From: Nitrospiraceae bacterium | GTDB taxonomy: Bacteria > Nitrospirota > Nitrospiria > Nitrospirales > UBA8639 | Reading direction: 5' to 3' | DNA: 64,000 nucleotides | NCBI GenBank assembly: GCA_020632595.1 | Contig: JACKFF010000001.1 | Location: 1,054,001-1,118,000 of the forward strand | Part shown: one piece after another, positions 18,968-27,097 of the stretch | Position numbering within the stretch: the stretch's first letter is position 1 | How the letters are laid out: the number at the start of each line of letters is the position of its first letter | The notes under the pieces: model-generated | Database searches by the model: none | What the model was told of the DNA's origin: nothing | What the model saw: the letters and a program-made list of their open reading frames with translations, nothing else | Translations under genes and position numbers: made by a program

Positions 18968-20476
18968 TCATCGAAGGGCCACCTCGTGGATCATCCCCAC
19001 CTGGTACTGTGCCATATGCTGAGCCAGGTACGTGACGCTCGAATCCATCATCTCCATAAGTGGTGACGGGTACAAGCCGATTCCCAAGATTAAAACCGCA
19101 AGAGGAATCACCGTAACCAGCTCTCGCATATTCAGATCCGGTAGTTGTGCAATGGTCGAGTTTTTTGGTTGTCCCAACACTACCCGTTGAAGCATCCAGA
19201 GCATATACGCCGCCGCGAGGACAATGCCCCCCATGGACAACAATACCATGACATAGCTCTCAAAGGATGTTCCGACCAGGACCAAAAATTCTCCAATAAA
19301 ATTGCACGTGCCAGGCAGTCCGAAGGATGCCACTGAAAACAGACAAAAAAGTGCCACAAACCGCGGCATCGATTTCTGTAACCCTCCGTAATCCTGAATC
19401 GACCGGCTATGGGTCCGATCATACAATTGACCGACAGCCAAAAAGAGGGCTCCTGTGGTTATTCCATGGTTCACCATCTGCAGGATGGCTCCTTGAATGC
19501 CATGGTTATTAAACACGAAAATTCCCAATGTCACGAATCCCATATGCGAAATGGACGAATACGCCACCAGCTTTTTCAGGTCAGACTGGGCCAGGGCCAT
19601 ATACCCCCCATACACAATGGCTGCCACAGATAGCCACAAGATGTACGGGGCAAAGGTGACTGAGGCTTCAGGAAACATGGGGAGACAAAATCGTAAAAAT
19701 CCATATCCGCCCATTTTCAGGAGCACCCCCGCCAGCAGGACACTTCCGGCGGTGGGAGCTTCGGAATGGGCATCCGGTAGCCATGTGTGAAACGGCAGCA
19801 TGGGTAATTTAATGGCAAAGGCTAGGAAAAACGCCAGAAATATCCAAAACTGCGCGTCGGGGGAATAGGTGTTCTCTGCCAACGCTAACATATCAAATGT
19901 CCGTCCCCCTTCCACGTACAACCCAAGGATCGCCAGGAGTAAGATCAGGCTACCTGACAAACTGTACAGAACGAATTTGATGCCGGCCGCTATGCGTTGG
20001 GGGCCACCCCACAAAATGATCATAAAATACATAGGAATCATCGTGACTTCCCACAACATGAAAAACAAAAACAGGTCCAGAGCGGTAAACACTACAATCA
20101 TGGCCCCTTCGACCAACAGAATCATGGCCATAAAGGAGCGCACACGAGTGGTAATTGACTTCCAGGAACACAGGACGCAAAAGGGACAGAGCAGAGTTGT
20201 GAGTATAACCAGGAGTAGACTAATCCCATCCACTCCGACAGCATATTGAATATTAAAGGTCGGCATCCATGCCATCCGCTCCACGAATTGCATGCCTTGA
20301 ATAGAAAAATCAAATTCTCTCAGCAGCACGAGACTAAGAACAGCGTCACCCAGCGTACACCCCAGAGCCACGCGCCGAATCCATTCCTGATCCTGAATAC
20401 AGGCGATGATCGCAATGCCCACAAACGGCATCGCAATCATGATACTCAAAAGATGTTCAGTGAAGATTGTGTTCAT
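18968..20476 (-). CDS. nuoM: NuoM-like proton-translocating subunit
   Basis: A 502-residue member of the NuoM branch of the complex I/Mrp antiporter family. It has ~14 membrane helices, the key Glu in the fifth helix region (Trp-Glu-Val-Thr-Met-Ile-Pro-Met, ~residue 145) and the Lys/His-bearing Leu-Pro-Phe-His-Thr-Trp-Leu-Pro block at ~235. It has a strong GGGGAGG ribosome-binding site. It is the last gene of a minus-strand operon that begins with mrpE. No NuoA-K or peripheral Nuo genes are present, so it probably serves in an Mrp/Dab-type assembly rather than in complex I here. The symbol is by homology. Confidence 0.85.
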   Translation of the reverse strand: MNTIFTEHLLSIMIAMPFVGIAIIACIQDQEWIRRVALGCTLGDAVLSLVLLREFDFSIQGMQFVERMAWMPTFNIQYAVGVDGISLLLVILTTLLCPFCVLCSWKSITTRVRSFMAMILLVEGAMIVVFTALDLFLFFMLWEVTMIPMYFMIILWGGPQRIAAGIKFVLYSLSGSLILLLAILGLYVEGGRTFDMLALAENTYSPDAQFWIFLAFFLAFAIKLPMLPFHTWLPDAHSEAPTAGSVLLAGVLLKMGGYGFLRFCLPMFPEASVTFAPYILWLSVAAIVYGGYMALAQSDLKKLVAYSSISHMGFVTLGIFVFNNHGIQGAILQMVNHGITTGALFLAVGQLYDRTHSRSIQDYGGLQKSMPRFVALFCLFSVASFGLPGTCNFIGEFLVLVGTSFESYVMVLLSMGGIVLAAAYMLWMLQRVVLGQPKNSTIAQLPDLNMRELVTVIPLAVLILGIGLYPSPLMEMMDSSVTYLAQHMAQYQVGMIHEVALR

Positions 20477-20611
20477 AGCCTCCCCTTCATGACATGCCGG
20501 TCATGGCACATCCAGGACACGAAAGACGCCATCTCGTTTTTCACGCACCGCGAGTTTGAATTGCCGTGCCGTGCTCGTGCCCGTTGAATCACTGACAAGC
20601 TATCTACGGAA

Positions 20612-22789
20612 TCACACGACAAACCAAAACAACAACCCGATCCCCACAATCAGCCAGAAAATCATGACCAGTAAGTGATGCTGTAACGTGCGGGGTTCTA
20701 GTTCCTGCATCATATTCCCTGTGCTCGCGGCTTGATTCCCGGCACGAACCACATTCTTGTCGAGAACCTTGATCTCGATTCTTTTCCATAGCCAGTTGGC
20801 GATACCAATGCTGCGTTGGCCGATACCCACGACGACCCGATCGACACCGCGAAGGTCCACCACCCGCCAGAGCCAACCGGCTATTCCTACGCTATTCCGC
20901 CCCAAACCTACGACCAGCCCGTCAATCCCCCGAAGGTCAACCACCCGCCACATCCACTTCGCCGCCAACACCGACACATTGGCGATTCCCAGGATCAGGG
21001 CATCAAACACATTGCGATCGACAACCCGCCAGAGCCATCGGGCCACCCGGAGAGTGGGCACCACAACATACGCCTCATATATTTCGTCAAAATACAATTT
21101 ATTCAGAAAGTGGACATACCATCGTTTACTCATTTCCGATTGTTGAAACCAGGAATCCGAAAATTTTGTCAAGGAAAAGTACCCAATCGCCATACCGCCT
21201 ACAGCCACAGCAAAAGCAAAAATCAGTTGCAAGCGTGACTCACTTGAAGCTTCCCTTGGGATCTGAGCCATCCGATGTCCCACGACAGGGGACAGAAATT
21301 CCGCAAACCAACTCCACAAGACCAGCAACAGGCTTCCAAACATTCCCATGACAACCAAAATGCCCAGAAGGTGGATAGGGGAAAAGAATCGAGGCTGGAT
21401 GACCTCCCCCCCTATTCCACTTCCAGGACTTATCGAATGCGATTGACCAAACAAGCCCAGGACACCCCGCATGATATACATGGCAGAGAAAAATACGGTC
21501 AGAAATCCCAAAATCCAAAATGTCCATTGGGCGGAGGATCCCGGTTGAATCATCCACAATTGCTCATACGGCCCGAAAAAAATGAGGAACGGGGGAAGAC
21601 AGGCCAACAGTAAAGCCCCGAACACTAAGGGCACCATAGAAGGCATTGATGACCCATGAGGAGCATGCGACAAAGACACATGTTGATGGGCCCCAACGGA
21701 ACGAAGGGCATTTCCAGTCGACAAAAATAAAAATCCTTTCAAACATCCATGGGCCAGCATATGAAAAATAGAGATCACAAAGGCTCCGACTCCACAGGTC
21801 ATGACCATGAAGCCAATTTGACCAATGGTGGAAAACGCCAGCATGCGTTTAATATCCACCTGAGTCAGGGAGACAAGGGTTGCAAAAAGTGCGGTCACAC
21901 CTCCGACCAATGCAATGACCGTCATGGCTTCGGGCGAAAGAATCATGAGAGGACTCATGCGAACCAGCAAGAAGGGTCCGGCATTCACCATGGTCGCGGC
22001 ATGAATCAACGCAGAAACAGGTGTGGGCGCTTCCATGGCAAAGGGAAGCCAGACATGGAACGGCACTTGTGCGGACTTCCCCATGGCTCCCAGGAAAAGA
22101 AAAAGCGTAATGAGCGTAAGGATATGAATGGGTACGTCCAGCCCGAGCCAGCCGAACAGGTTGATGCTGTTTTCCTGTATGGATGGGGCCTCCCTTAAAA
22201 TCGTCTGAATGTCCAGTGTTCCAAAAGTAGAATAGGTCAGAATGACCCCAAAACCTAAGCCCACATCCGCGACCGAATTCACGAGAAAGGCCTTAGTCGC
22301 AGCCTGAGCAGATGATTGCCGCTCCCCCCAATGAGAAATTAACAAATAAGAACAGATCCCCATGATCTCCCAGAACACAAACAGCATGAGCAGATTATTG
22401 CTCATAACCAGCATGATCATCGAAAACGTAAACAGCCCGATAACCGCAAAGAAACGGTTATACCGGGGATCGCCGATCATATACCGTGACGCATATACAT
22501 GCACCACGCCGCTCACACCGGTCACCAAGAGCAGAAGCAACACCGTAAGCTGGTCGACATAGAGACCCAAATCTACAACCAGGTCTCCCGATGTGAACAG
22601 TCGGTAGAGTGGAATAGCAAAAGCCCCGTCTGATGTGACTCGAGCAAACGCGATGGCGGAAAACGCGAAGGAGAGAGCCATCGCAGGAATGCCGATCTTA
22701 TGGCCTTGCTCTCCAAGCCAGGGTTTCCCCAGCACGAGAATCAGAACGGCCATCAGAGGAAGAAGGGGAATAAGGATAAGGAATGTCAT
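20612..22789 (-). CDS. nuoL: NuoL/MrpA/DabB-like proton-translocating subunit with C-terminal tandem repeat
   Basis: A 725-residue member of the NuoL branch. The 14-helix antiporter core (~1-480) has Trp-Glu-x-Met-Gly near 140 and the Pro-Phe-His-x-Trp-Leu-Pro block near 240. A linker follows at ~480-580, and a final helix near 700-725. Between them lies a 27-residue motif repeated four times (585-692), each unit starting Trp-(Leu/Met)-Trp-(Arg/Lys). In ordinary NuoL a single copy of this Trp-Arg-x-Val-Asp segment precedes the lateral helix. The gene lies 30 nt after mrpD and 135 nt before nuoM. It may supply the missing MrpA/DabB function for the locus. Confidence 0.85.
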   Translation of the reverse strand: MTFLILIPLLPLMAVLILVLGKPWLGEQGHKIGIPAMALSFAFSAIAFARVTSDGAFAIPLYRLFTSGDLVVDLGLYVDQLTVLLLLLVTGVSGVVHVYASRYMIGDPRYNRFFAVIGLFTFSMIMLVMSNNLLMLFVFWEIMGICSYLLISHWGERQSSAQAATKAFLVNSVADVGLGFGVILTYSTFGTLDIQTILREAPSIQENSINLFGWLGLDVPIHILTLITLFLFLGAMGKSAQVPFHVWLPFAMEAPTPVSALIHAATMVNAGPFLLVRMSPLMILSPEAMTVIALVGGVTALFATLVSLTQVDIKRMLAFSTIGQIGFMVMTCGVGAFVISIFHMLAHGCLKGFLFLSTGNALRSVGAHQHVSLSHAPHGSSMPSMVPLVFGALLLACLPPFLIFFGPYEQLWMIQPGSSAQWTFWILGFLTVFFSAMYIMRGVLGLFGQSHSISPGSGIGGEVIQPRFFSPIHLLGILVVMGMFGSLLLVLWSWFAEFLSPVVGHRMAQIPREASSESRLQLIFAFAVAVGGMAIGYFSLTKFSDSWFQQSEMSKRWYVHFLNKLYFDEIYEAYVVVPTLRVARWLWRVVDRNVFDALILGIANVSVLAAKWMWRVVDLRGIDGLVVGLGRNSVGIAGWLWRVVDLRGVDRVVVGIGQRSIGIANWLWKRIEIKVLDKNVVRAGNQAASTGNMMQELEPRTLQHHLLVMIFWLIVGIGLLFWFVV
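20714..21037 (-). repeat. Four-unit in-frame tandem repeat inside nuoL (81-bp period)
   Basis: Four consecutive 27-codon units encode residues 585-692 of the NuoL-like protein. The consensus is Trp-Leu-Trp-Arg-Val-Val-Asp-x-Arg-x-x-Asp, then Val-Val-x-Gly-Ile and a Ser/Ile-rich end. Units 1-3 are close copies; unit 4 is more diverged. Confidence 0.85.
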
Positions 22790-22819
22790 AATCAGGAGGT
22801 CACCCTATGCCCAATCCTG

Positions 22820-24289
22820 CTAAAGCCCTGGTGGAACCGCGTTCTTGATGAGAAAGCTGACAATGTGATCGCTCATGAGTCCCAACACAATGACCGCCAC
22901 TGACGTGGCGCCCAGACCAATTTTCACCGCCAATGGAATTTCCCGCATAAGAGGAGGTTGCTGGGCTGACCGGTCCCGAAATACCCGTTCAAATAATTTC
23001 ACGAAGTAGGCCAGAGTTAACAGAGTCGCAATCAGCACCGCGACAATGGCAAGGTAATTTTGCGCTTCCACCGCGCCAAGAATGATATACCATTTTCCAA
23101 AAAATCCCCCGGTTGGAGGAATCCCGATCATCGACAGGGCTATGACGACCAGAGCCACCGACATCCACCCCGCTCCTCCCTGCAGACGCCCAAGATCCTC
23201 AACAGTGCGAACCCCATACAGATGAATAATCGCCCCCGCCCAAAAAAACAATCCCGCTTGCATCACGGCATCATTCAAGAGGTAAAACACGCCTCCGACA
23301 AAACCGGTTTGATTTCCGAGACTAATCCCCACCAGAATCAATCCGATATGCGAAAGTCCTCCATATGCAAACATGCGTTTGATTTCTACTTGGGACAGAG
23401 CCAGGAATGCGCCAACCAGTGCTGCAAGAGCCCCAAGAATCCCCACTAACACCAAAAGGCGGATCTGGTAGACTACCGCCTGCGCTCCTAGGACCCAAAA
23501 CATAATACGAATCCATCCATACAGCGCGACCTTCGTCACTAAAGAGGCCAGCATCGGTGACACTCTATCTGGCGCATAGGTATACGCATCCGGCAACCAC
23601 CCGTGGAGCGGTACCAAGGCCATCTTGATGCCCAGCCCAATGAACATGAATAACACACCAACCGCAAAGGCCTTGGAGGCCACCAAAGAGGGCACCCGCT
23701 GAGCCAGATCCGCCATGTTGAGCGTACCCGTCTCGGCATACAAATATCCCACTCCCAGGAGATATAAGGAGGCTCCGAAGGTGCCTAAGATTAAGTAGCG
23801 GAATCCGGCGACAAGCGCCTTCCCACCCGCCAACCCGACCAAGGCATAGGCACACAGGGCAGATACTTCTAAGAAAACGAAAAGATTGAACAAATCCCCG
23901 GCAAACACCATGCCGGTCAGACTGGCTATCAATAATAAGACCAGGGTATAAAACGGGACAATCCGGCTACCAAGGTAAGGAAACAAAACTGAACTGAGGA
24001 AGGTGATACACACCAATCCAACGAGACTCAACGCCACGGTCATGACGCTGGCCAAGCCGTCCGCCACCCACTCAATTCCGACCGGAGCAGCCCATCCCCC
24101 AAAGTCATACTGAATGGTCCCGTTTTGAAGAACTCCTACAAGATTAGCAAAGGAAACCGGGACCATCGCAGCCTGCAAACCAATTGATAATGGCCGGCAC
24201 CACTCCCGATGCTTGATCCCGATTAATGGTAAACAAATCGCCAAACCGAGAGGTAAGAGGAAAAGAATTGCGGGAAGGTGTCGCGTCAT
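22820..24289 (-). CDS. mrpD: MrpD-type cation/proton antiporter subunit
   Basis: A 489-residue member of the MrpD/MnhD/MbhH branch. It has 14 predicted helices, Glu in Phe-Leu-Glu-Val-Ser near 140 and the Pro-Leu-His-Gly-Trp-Leu-Pro-Asp-Ala block near 230, typical of MrpD rather than NuoN. The start overlaps the mrpC stop by 4 nt. In Mrp complexes, MrpD and MrpA exchange Na+ for H+. Here it sits with C, B, an MrpA C-terminal-like subunit, G, F and E upstream. Confidence 0.85.
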   Translation of the reverse strand: MTRHLPAILFLLPLGLAICLPLIGIKHREWCRPLSIGLQAAMVPVSFANLVGVLQNGTIQYDFGGWAAPVGIEWVADGLASVMTVALSLVGLVCITFLSSVLFPYLGSRIVPFYTLVLLLIASLTGMVFAGDLFNLFVFLEVSALCAYALVGLAGGKALVAGFRYLILGTFGASLYLLGVGYLYAETGTLNMADLAQRVPSLVASKAFAVGVLFMFIGLGIKMALVPLHGWLPDAYTYAPDRVSPMLASLVTKVALYGWIRIMFWVLGAQAVVYQIRLLVLVGILGALAALVGAFLALSQVEIKRMFAYGGLSHIGLILVGISLGNQTGFVGGVFYLLNDAVMQAGLFFWAGAIIHLYGVRTVEDLGRLQGGAGWMSVALVVIALSMIGIPPTGGFFGKWYIILGAVEAQNYLAIVAVLIATLLTLAYFVKLFERVFRDRSAQQPPLMREIPLAVKIGLGATSVAVIVLGLMSDHIVSFLIKNAVPPGL

Positions 24290-24666
24290 TCCAGCCTTTT
24301 GAGAATTTCTTCTTCGTCCAGGCTGCCGTATTTTTTATAAATGGCATCGGCCAGCGCCAACGATACTCCCAGGGTGGCAACACCCACCACAATCGCCGTC
24401 AATGTCAGCACATGAGGGAGAGGATTCGCATAGACTTCCGGTTGAATGATCTCGGTTGTGGAGAGCAAAATGGGCACCGTGGCGCCTTGCTTGGCACTTG
24501 TGGTGACGAGGAAAAAGATCACACTCGTTTGCATGAGATACATCCCGATAAGTTTTTTCACCAGATTGTACCTGGTCACCATAATATAGATGCCCCACAG
24601 AAACAGCAGGACAAAGGCAATATAGTTGGGGCGCTGCAGCCACCCCCCGATCATCTCAAACATCAT
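24286..24666 (-). CDS. mrpC: MrpC-type subunit (NuoK-like)
   Basis: A 126-residue protein with three membrane helices and two helix-embedded acidic or polar positions typical of NuoK/MrpC. The His-Val-Leu-Thr-Leu-Thr-Ala-Ile-Val-Val block near 85-95 is characteristic. It overlaps mrpB by 11 nt and mrpD by 4 nt. A second ATG 3 nt in is an equivalent start. Confidence 0.85.
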   Translation of the reverse strand: MMFEMIGGWLQRPNYIAFVLLFLWGIYIMVTRYNLVKKLIGMYLMQTSVIFFLVTTSAKQGATVPILLSTTEIIQPEVYANPLPHVLTLTAIVVGVATLGVSLALADAIYKKYGSLDEEEILKRLE

Positions 24667-25105
24667 ATTCCTGCTCGGTATCGTGATAGGCCAAACTGAG
24701 AACGATAGAAATCCCGGTCACCGCAACATCCACGGCCACGCCGATCTGGGCCAGCAAAATCCCCGTATACCGACGGGCAGGAGCATCCAAACCCGGAATC
24801 TCCAAATTGGCATAGTTCAGAAATTCCCCACCTCCAATGAGGCATAAGCCACCGACTCCCACAAAAATAATCAATCCGATCCCATCGCCATGCAGGACTT
24901 TTTCCACCAAACGTCCCTGTGGTGACTTCAGCCCGAATACCAAAAAAGTCAGGATCATACTGGTTGTCCAAATAACGCCGGCCACAAATCCTCCACCGGG
25001 ACCGTACTGGCCGAAGAACAAGACGTACAACGCAAACAACTGGGCCAGAGGAATGAGCAAGCGACTCATGGCCTGAACAATGATGCTATCGTGGATCTGT
25101 TTCAT
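24656..25105 (-). CDS. mrpB: MrpB-type subunit
   Basis: A 149-residue membrane protein with about four helices and the family block Gly-Pro-Gly-Gly-Gly-Phe-Val-Ala-Gly near residue 35, diagnostic of the MnhB/MrpB domain. It overlaps the upstream gene by 4 nt. In Mrp assemblies MrpB is a structural membrane subunit near MrpA. Confidence 0.9.
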   Translation of the reverse strand: MKQIHDSIIVQAMSRLLIPLAQLFALYVLFFGQYGPGGGFVAGVIWTTSMILTFLVFGLKSPQGRLVEKVLHGDGIGLIIFVGVGGLCLIGGGEFLNYANLEIPGLDAPARRYTGILLAQIGVAVDVAVTGISIVLSLAYHDTEQEYDV

Positions 25106-25635
25106 GAACCTGGCTCCCGTAATAACAAGGCACAGGCAATCCCAGCCGTAAATATCACCACGGTTTCTATCAACGTATCAAATGCCCGATAGTCCATCAG
25201 CACCGAGGTGACCACATTCGGCGTAAGCGTGTCCGCATAGCTATTCTGTAGGTACACTGGAGAAATGTGCACGTTGGGCTGAGAAGTTGGGTCGCCAAAC
25301 GGAGGAAGATCATTCGCCGCCAATAACAACAGCAGGCCCAGCAAGGGCAGTCCGAGAACTCCCGCTAGAGGAGGAGGGGGGCGACGAAGGCGGCTATCCT
25401 TGGGAGCGGTATCAAACAACGTGACCAGGAACAACACGGTACCCAACCCGGCGCCAATGACGGCTTCTACAAAGGCCACATCCACCGCGCCCAACCAAGC
25501 CCAAACCAGGGAAAGAAAGAAACTATACGACCCGAGGATAAACACTGAACTCATCAATTCTTTCACCAAAAATGTGGCACTGGCTGCCGTCAGGACCAGA
25601 AGTAACAGCAAGGCAATATTCACCGAATACATCAT
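25102..25635 (-). CDS. MbhD/MbhE-like (MrpA C-terminal domain) subunit
   Basis: The start at 25635 (ATGATG, preceded by GGAGG) overlaps the mrpG stop and gives 177 residues; the longer frame to 25797 is an artefact. Residues ~1-85 resemble DUF4040/MbhD, including a Val-Glu-Ala-Val-Ile-Gly-Ala-Gly motif. The C-terminal part (~120-175) resembles MbhE, with Arg-Ala-Phe-Asp-Thr-Leu-x-Glu. In Mrp these two domains are fused to the C terminus of the large MrpA; in Mbh hydrogenases they are separate. Here they form one small protein without the MrpA antiporter core, an Mbh-like arrangement. Confidence 0.8.
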   Translation of the reverse strand: MMYSVNIALLLLLVLTAASATFLVKELMSSVFILGSYSFFLSLVWAWLGAVDVAFVEAVIGAGLGTVLFLVTLFDTAPKDSRLRRPPPPLAGVLGLPLLGLLLLLAANDLPPFGDPTSQPNVHISPVYLQNSYADTLTPNVVTSVLMDYRAFDTLIETVVIFTAGIACALLLREPGS

Positions 25636-25931
25636 TGGTCTTCCTCCGTCTGAGGTTTGAGGCCAGACCGATAGGCCGCTCGAATCGTGGCATGAGCAAT
25701 GACCGGATTTAACAGGATGAGCAAAACCAGGACGACCAGAATCTTCAGCATATTGATCCCGAAACCCTGGTACAACGCAAGGCCCGAGAGAACACAAATC
25801 GCGCCTAGGGAATCGGTCAGGGAGACCGCATGGGATCGCGAAAACACATCAGGGAGGCGTAGTGTGCCAATTGCAGCCACCACCAGGAAAAAGACTCCCA
25901 CCAGAATTAACCCGATGGCTATAACAACCAT
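25632..25931 (-). CDS. mrpG: MrpG-type subunit
   Basis: A 99-residue protein with three membrane helices and the MnhG/PhaG block around Arg-Leu-Pro-Asp-Val-Phe-Ser-Arg-x-His-Ala. It begins 1 nt after mrpF ends and overlaps the MbhD/E-like gene. Small stabilising subunit of the Mrp complex. Confidence 0.88.
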   Translation of the reverse strand: MVVIAIGLILVGVFFLVVAAIGTLRLPDVFSRSHAVSLTDSLGAICVLSGLALYQGFGINMLKILVVLVLLILLNPVIAHATIRAAYRSGLKPQTEEDQ

Positions 25932-26201
25932 TTAGGGTGCCCCTCGTTGCTCAAGAAATTTGGCAATGGCAAACGCTCCCACCAGATTCAGAAGCGCATA
26001 CCCCGTGGAGATGTCCACAAACATCTCCACACGGTCATAGACTGTTCCCATGACGACGCCCAGAATGATGGCTTTGGTCGATATTCCCGCCAATCCAAGT
26101 ACCCGATCAAACACCGTGGGACCCTGGATCACCCGGTATAAATACACGAGGATCAGAAATGACAACGTAATTAGCAAAAACAGAAAAAATTCAATCATCA
26201 C
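25932..26201 (-). CDS. mrpF: MrpF-type subunit
   Basis: An 89-residue protein with three membrane helices and the MnhF-family pattern Gly-Pro-Thr-Val-Phe-Asp-Arg-Val-Leu near residue 30. The start overlaps the mrpE stop by 4 nt. In other systems MrpF has been linked to efflux of cations and cholate; here its job is inferred from the operon. Confidence 0.88.
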   Translation of the reverse strand: MMIEFFLFLLITLSFLILVYLYRVIQGPTVFDRVLGLAGISTKAIILGVVMGTVYDRVEMFVDISTGYALLNLVGAFAIAKFLEQRGAP

Positions 26202-26689
26202 ACATTCGTATCTTCCTGAAAGACCCAGGCAAGTTTGCGCTCCATCCGGCCGGTGGTGAGATCATTCCCTGCTGCCTCATCTATGGCATGCACGAGGAAA
26301 GTATTGCCGTTAATTTCAACGGTAATAGTGCCCGGCGTTAGGGTCACAGAATTCCCGAGCACAACGATCGCGCCCCGATGTTTTAATTGAGACCGATAGG
26401 TGATAAGTCTGGGCTTAATAGGTAACGAAGGATTTAGAATGAGTTTCGTCAAATGCAGACTACTCTCCACAATCCGTAAAAAGAGCCAGGGGCTGTACAA
26501 CAGCATACGGCCCCATGGGAATTGCTGAAAGGGAGAATGAGGGAATCCGGTGTTTAACCATGCGACTCCACAAGAGGCCGTGAATCCGAGCACGAGGTGC
26601 AAATTGTCGTACTTCCCTGATAACACAAGCCAGCCGCAAAATAAGGCCAAGGTGTTCGCAATAAACTGTTTGGGGAAAGAAGATTCCAT
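26198..26689 (-). CDS. mrpE: MrpE-type subunit, first gene of the operon
   Basis: A 163-residue MnhE-family protein with membrane helices in the first ~75 residues and a C-terminal cytoplasmic domain containing the typical Ser-Val-Thr-Leu-Thr-Pro-Gly-Thr motif near 115. It is the first gene of mrpE-F-G-(MbhD/E)-B-C-D-nuoL-nuoM, which is the Mbh/Mbx gene order, not the A-B-C-D-E-F-G order of classical Mrp. A hairpin with a U-tract lies 60-115 nt upstream. Confidence 0.85.
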   Translation of the reverse strand: MESSFPKQFIANTLALFCGWLVLSGKYDNLHLVLGFTASCGVAWLNTGFPHSPFQQFPWGRMLLYSPWLFLRIVESSLHLTKLILNPSLPIKPRLITYRSQLKHRGAIVVLGNSVTLTPGTITVEINGNTFLVHAIDEAAGNDLTTGRMERKLAWVFQEDTNV

Positions 26690-26747
26690 CTTATATTATC
26701 TTCAGATCAAACCCTGAACGGCTCGACTTAACGGACCCGATAAAGTA

Positions 26748-26804
26748 TAAAAAAAGCCAACCAAATGTTTTTCGAATGAGGTGTTCAAAAAACCTGGTTG
26801 GCTT
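26748..26804 (-). terminator. Hairpin with U-tract between dabA and mrpE
   Basis: A perfect 10-bp stem (AAGCCAACCA/TGGTTGGCTT) at 26754-26763 and 26795-26804, extended inside by an A/T-rich stem, is followed on the minus strand by seven Ts. It reads as an intrinsic terminator for minus-strand transcription, 60 nt before mrpE. Because it precedes an operon it could also be a leader attenuator. Its outer stem nearly matches the hairpin upstream of dabA. Confidence 0.6.
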
Positions 26805-26917
26805 GTACTGTCTCCAGCCAATCGGAACTAACCAAATGCCGGGAACCCTACTGCCATGATGAATGATATTTAGGCAAACCGGATGCTCCCATTCTCTCGA
26901 CTCAGCCTGCGCCAAAT

Positions 26918-26958
26918 AAAAAAAAAGGCCTCATCCTTTTGAACGATCTGCAAGCCTT
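26918..26958 (-). terminator. Intrinsic terminator downstream of dabA
   Basis: A 7-bp stem with one G-U pair and a ~20-nt loop is followed on the minus strand by nine Ts. It lies about 140 nt beyond the dabA stop and is the most likely end of the dabA transcript. Confidence 0.55.
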
Positions 26959-27097
26959 CGACCTTATACCAGGCACCCTCTTCCATCCACAACTTCGAAT
27001 CACAAGGAATAATACCCCACGTTTGAGATGATAGGGGATTCGATCATGAATGCAAAGCCCGGCAGAAGTCAAAAAGTCGTTCATTCTTATCGTGAAA

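Noticed and set aside
25635..25797. N-terminal extension of the MbhD/E-like protein
   Set aside because: It lies inside mrpG, is not membrane-like, and an ATGATG with a strong ribosome-binding site marks the real start.
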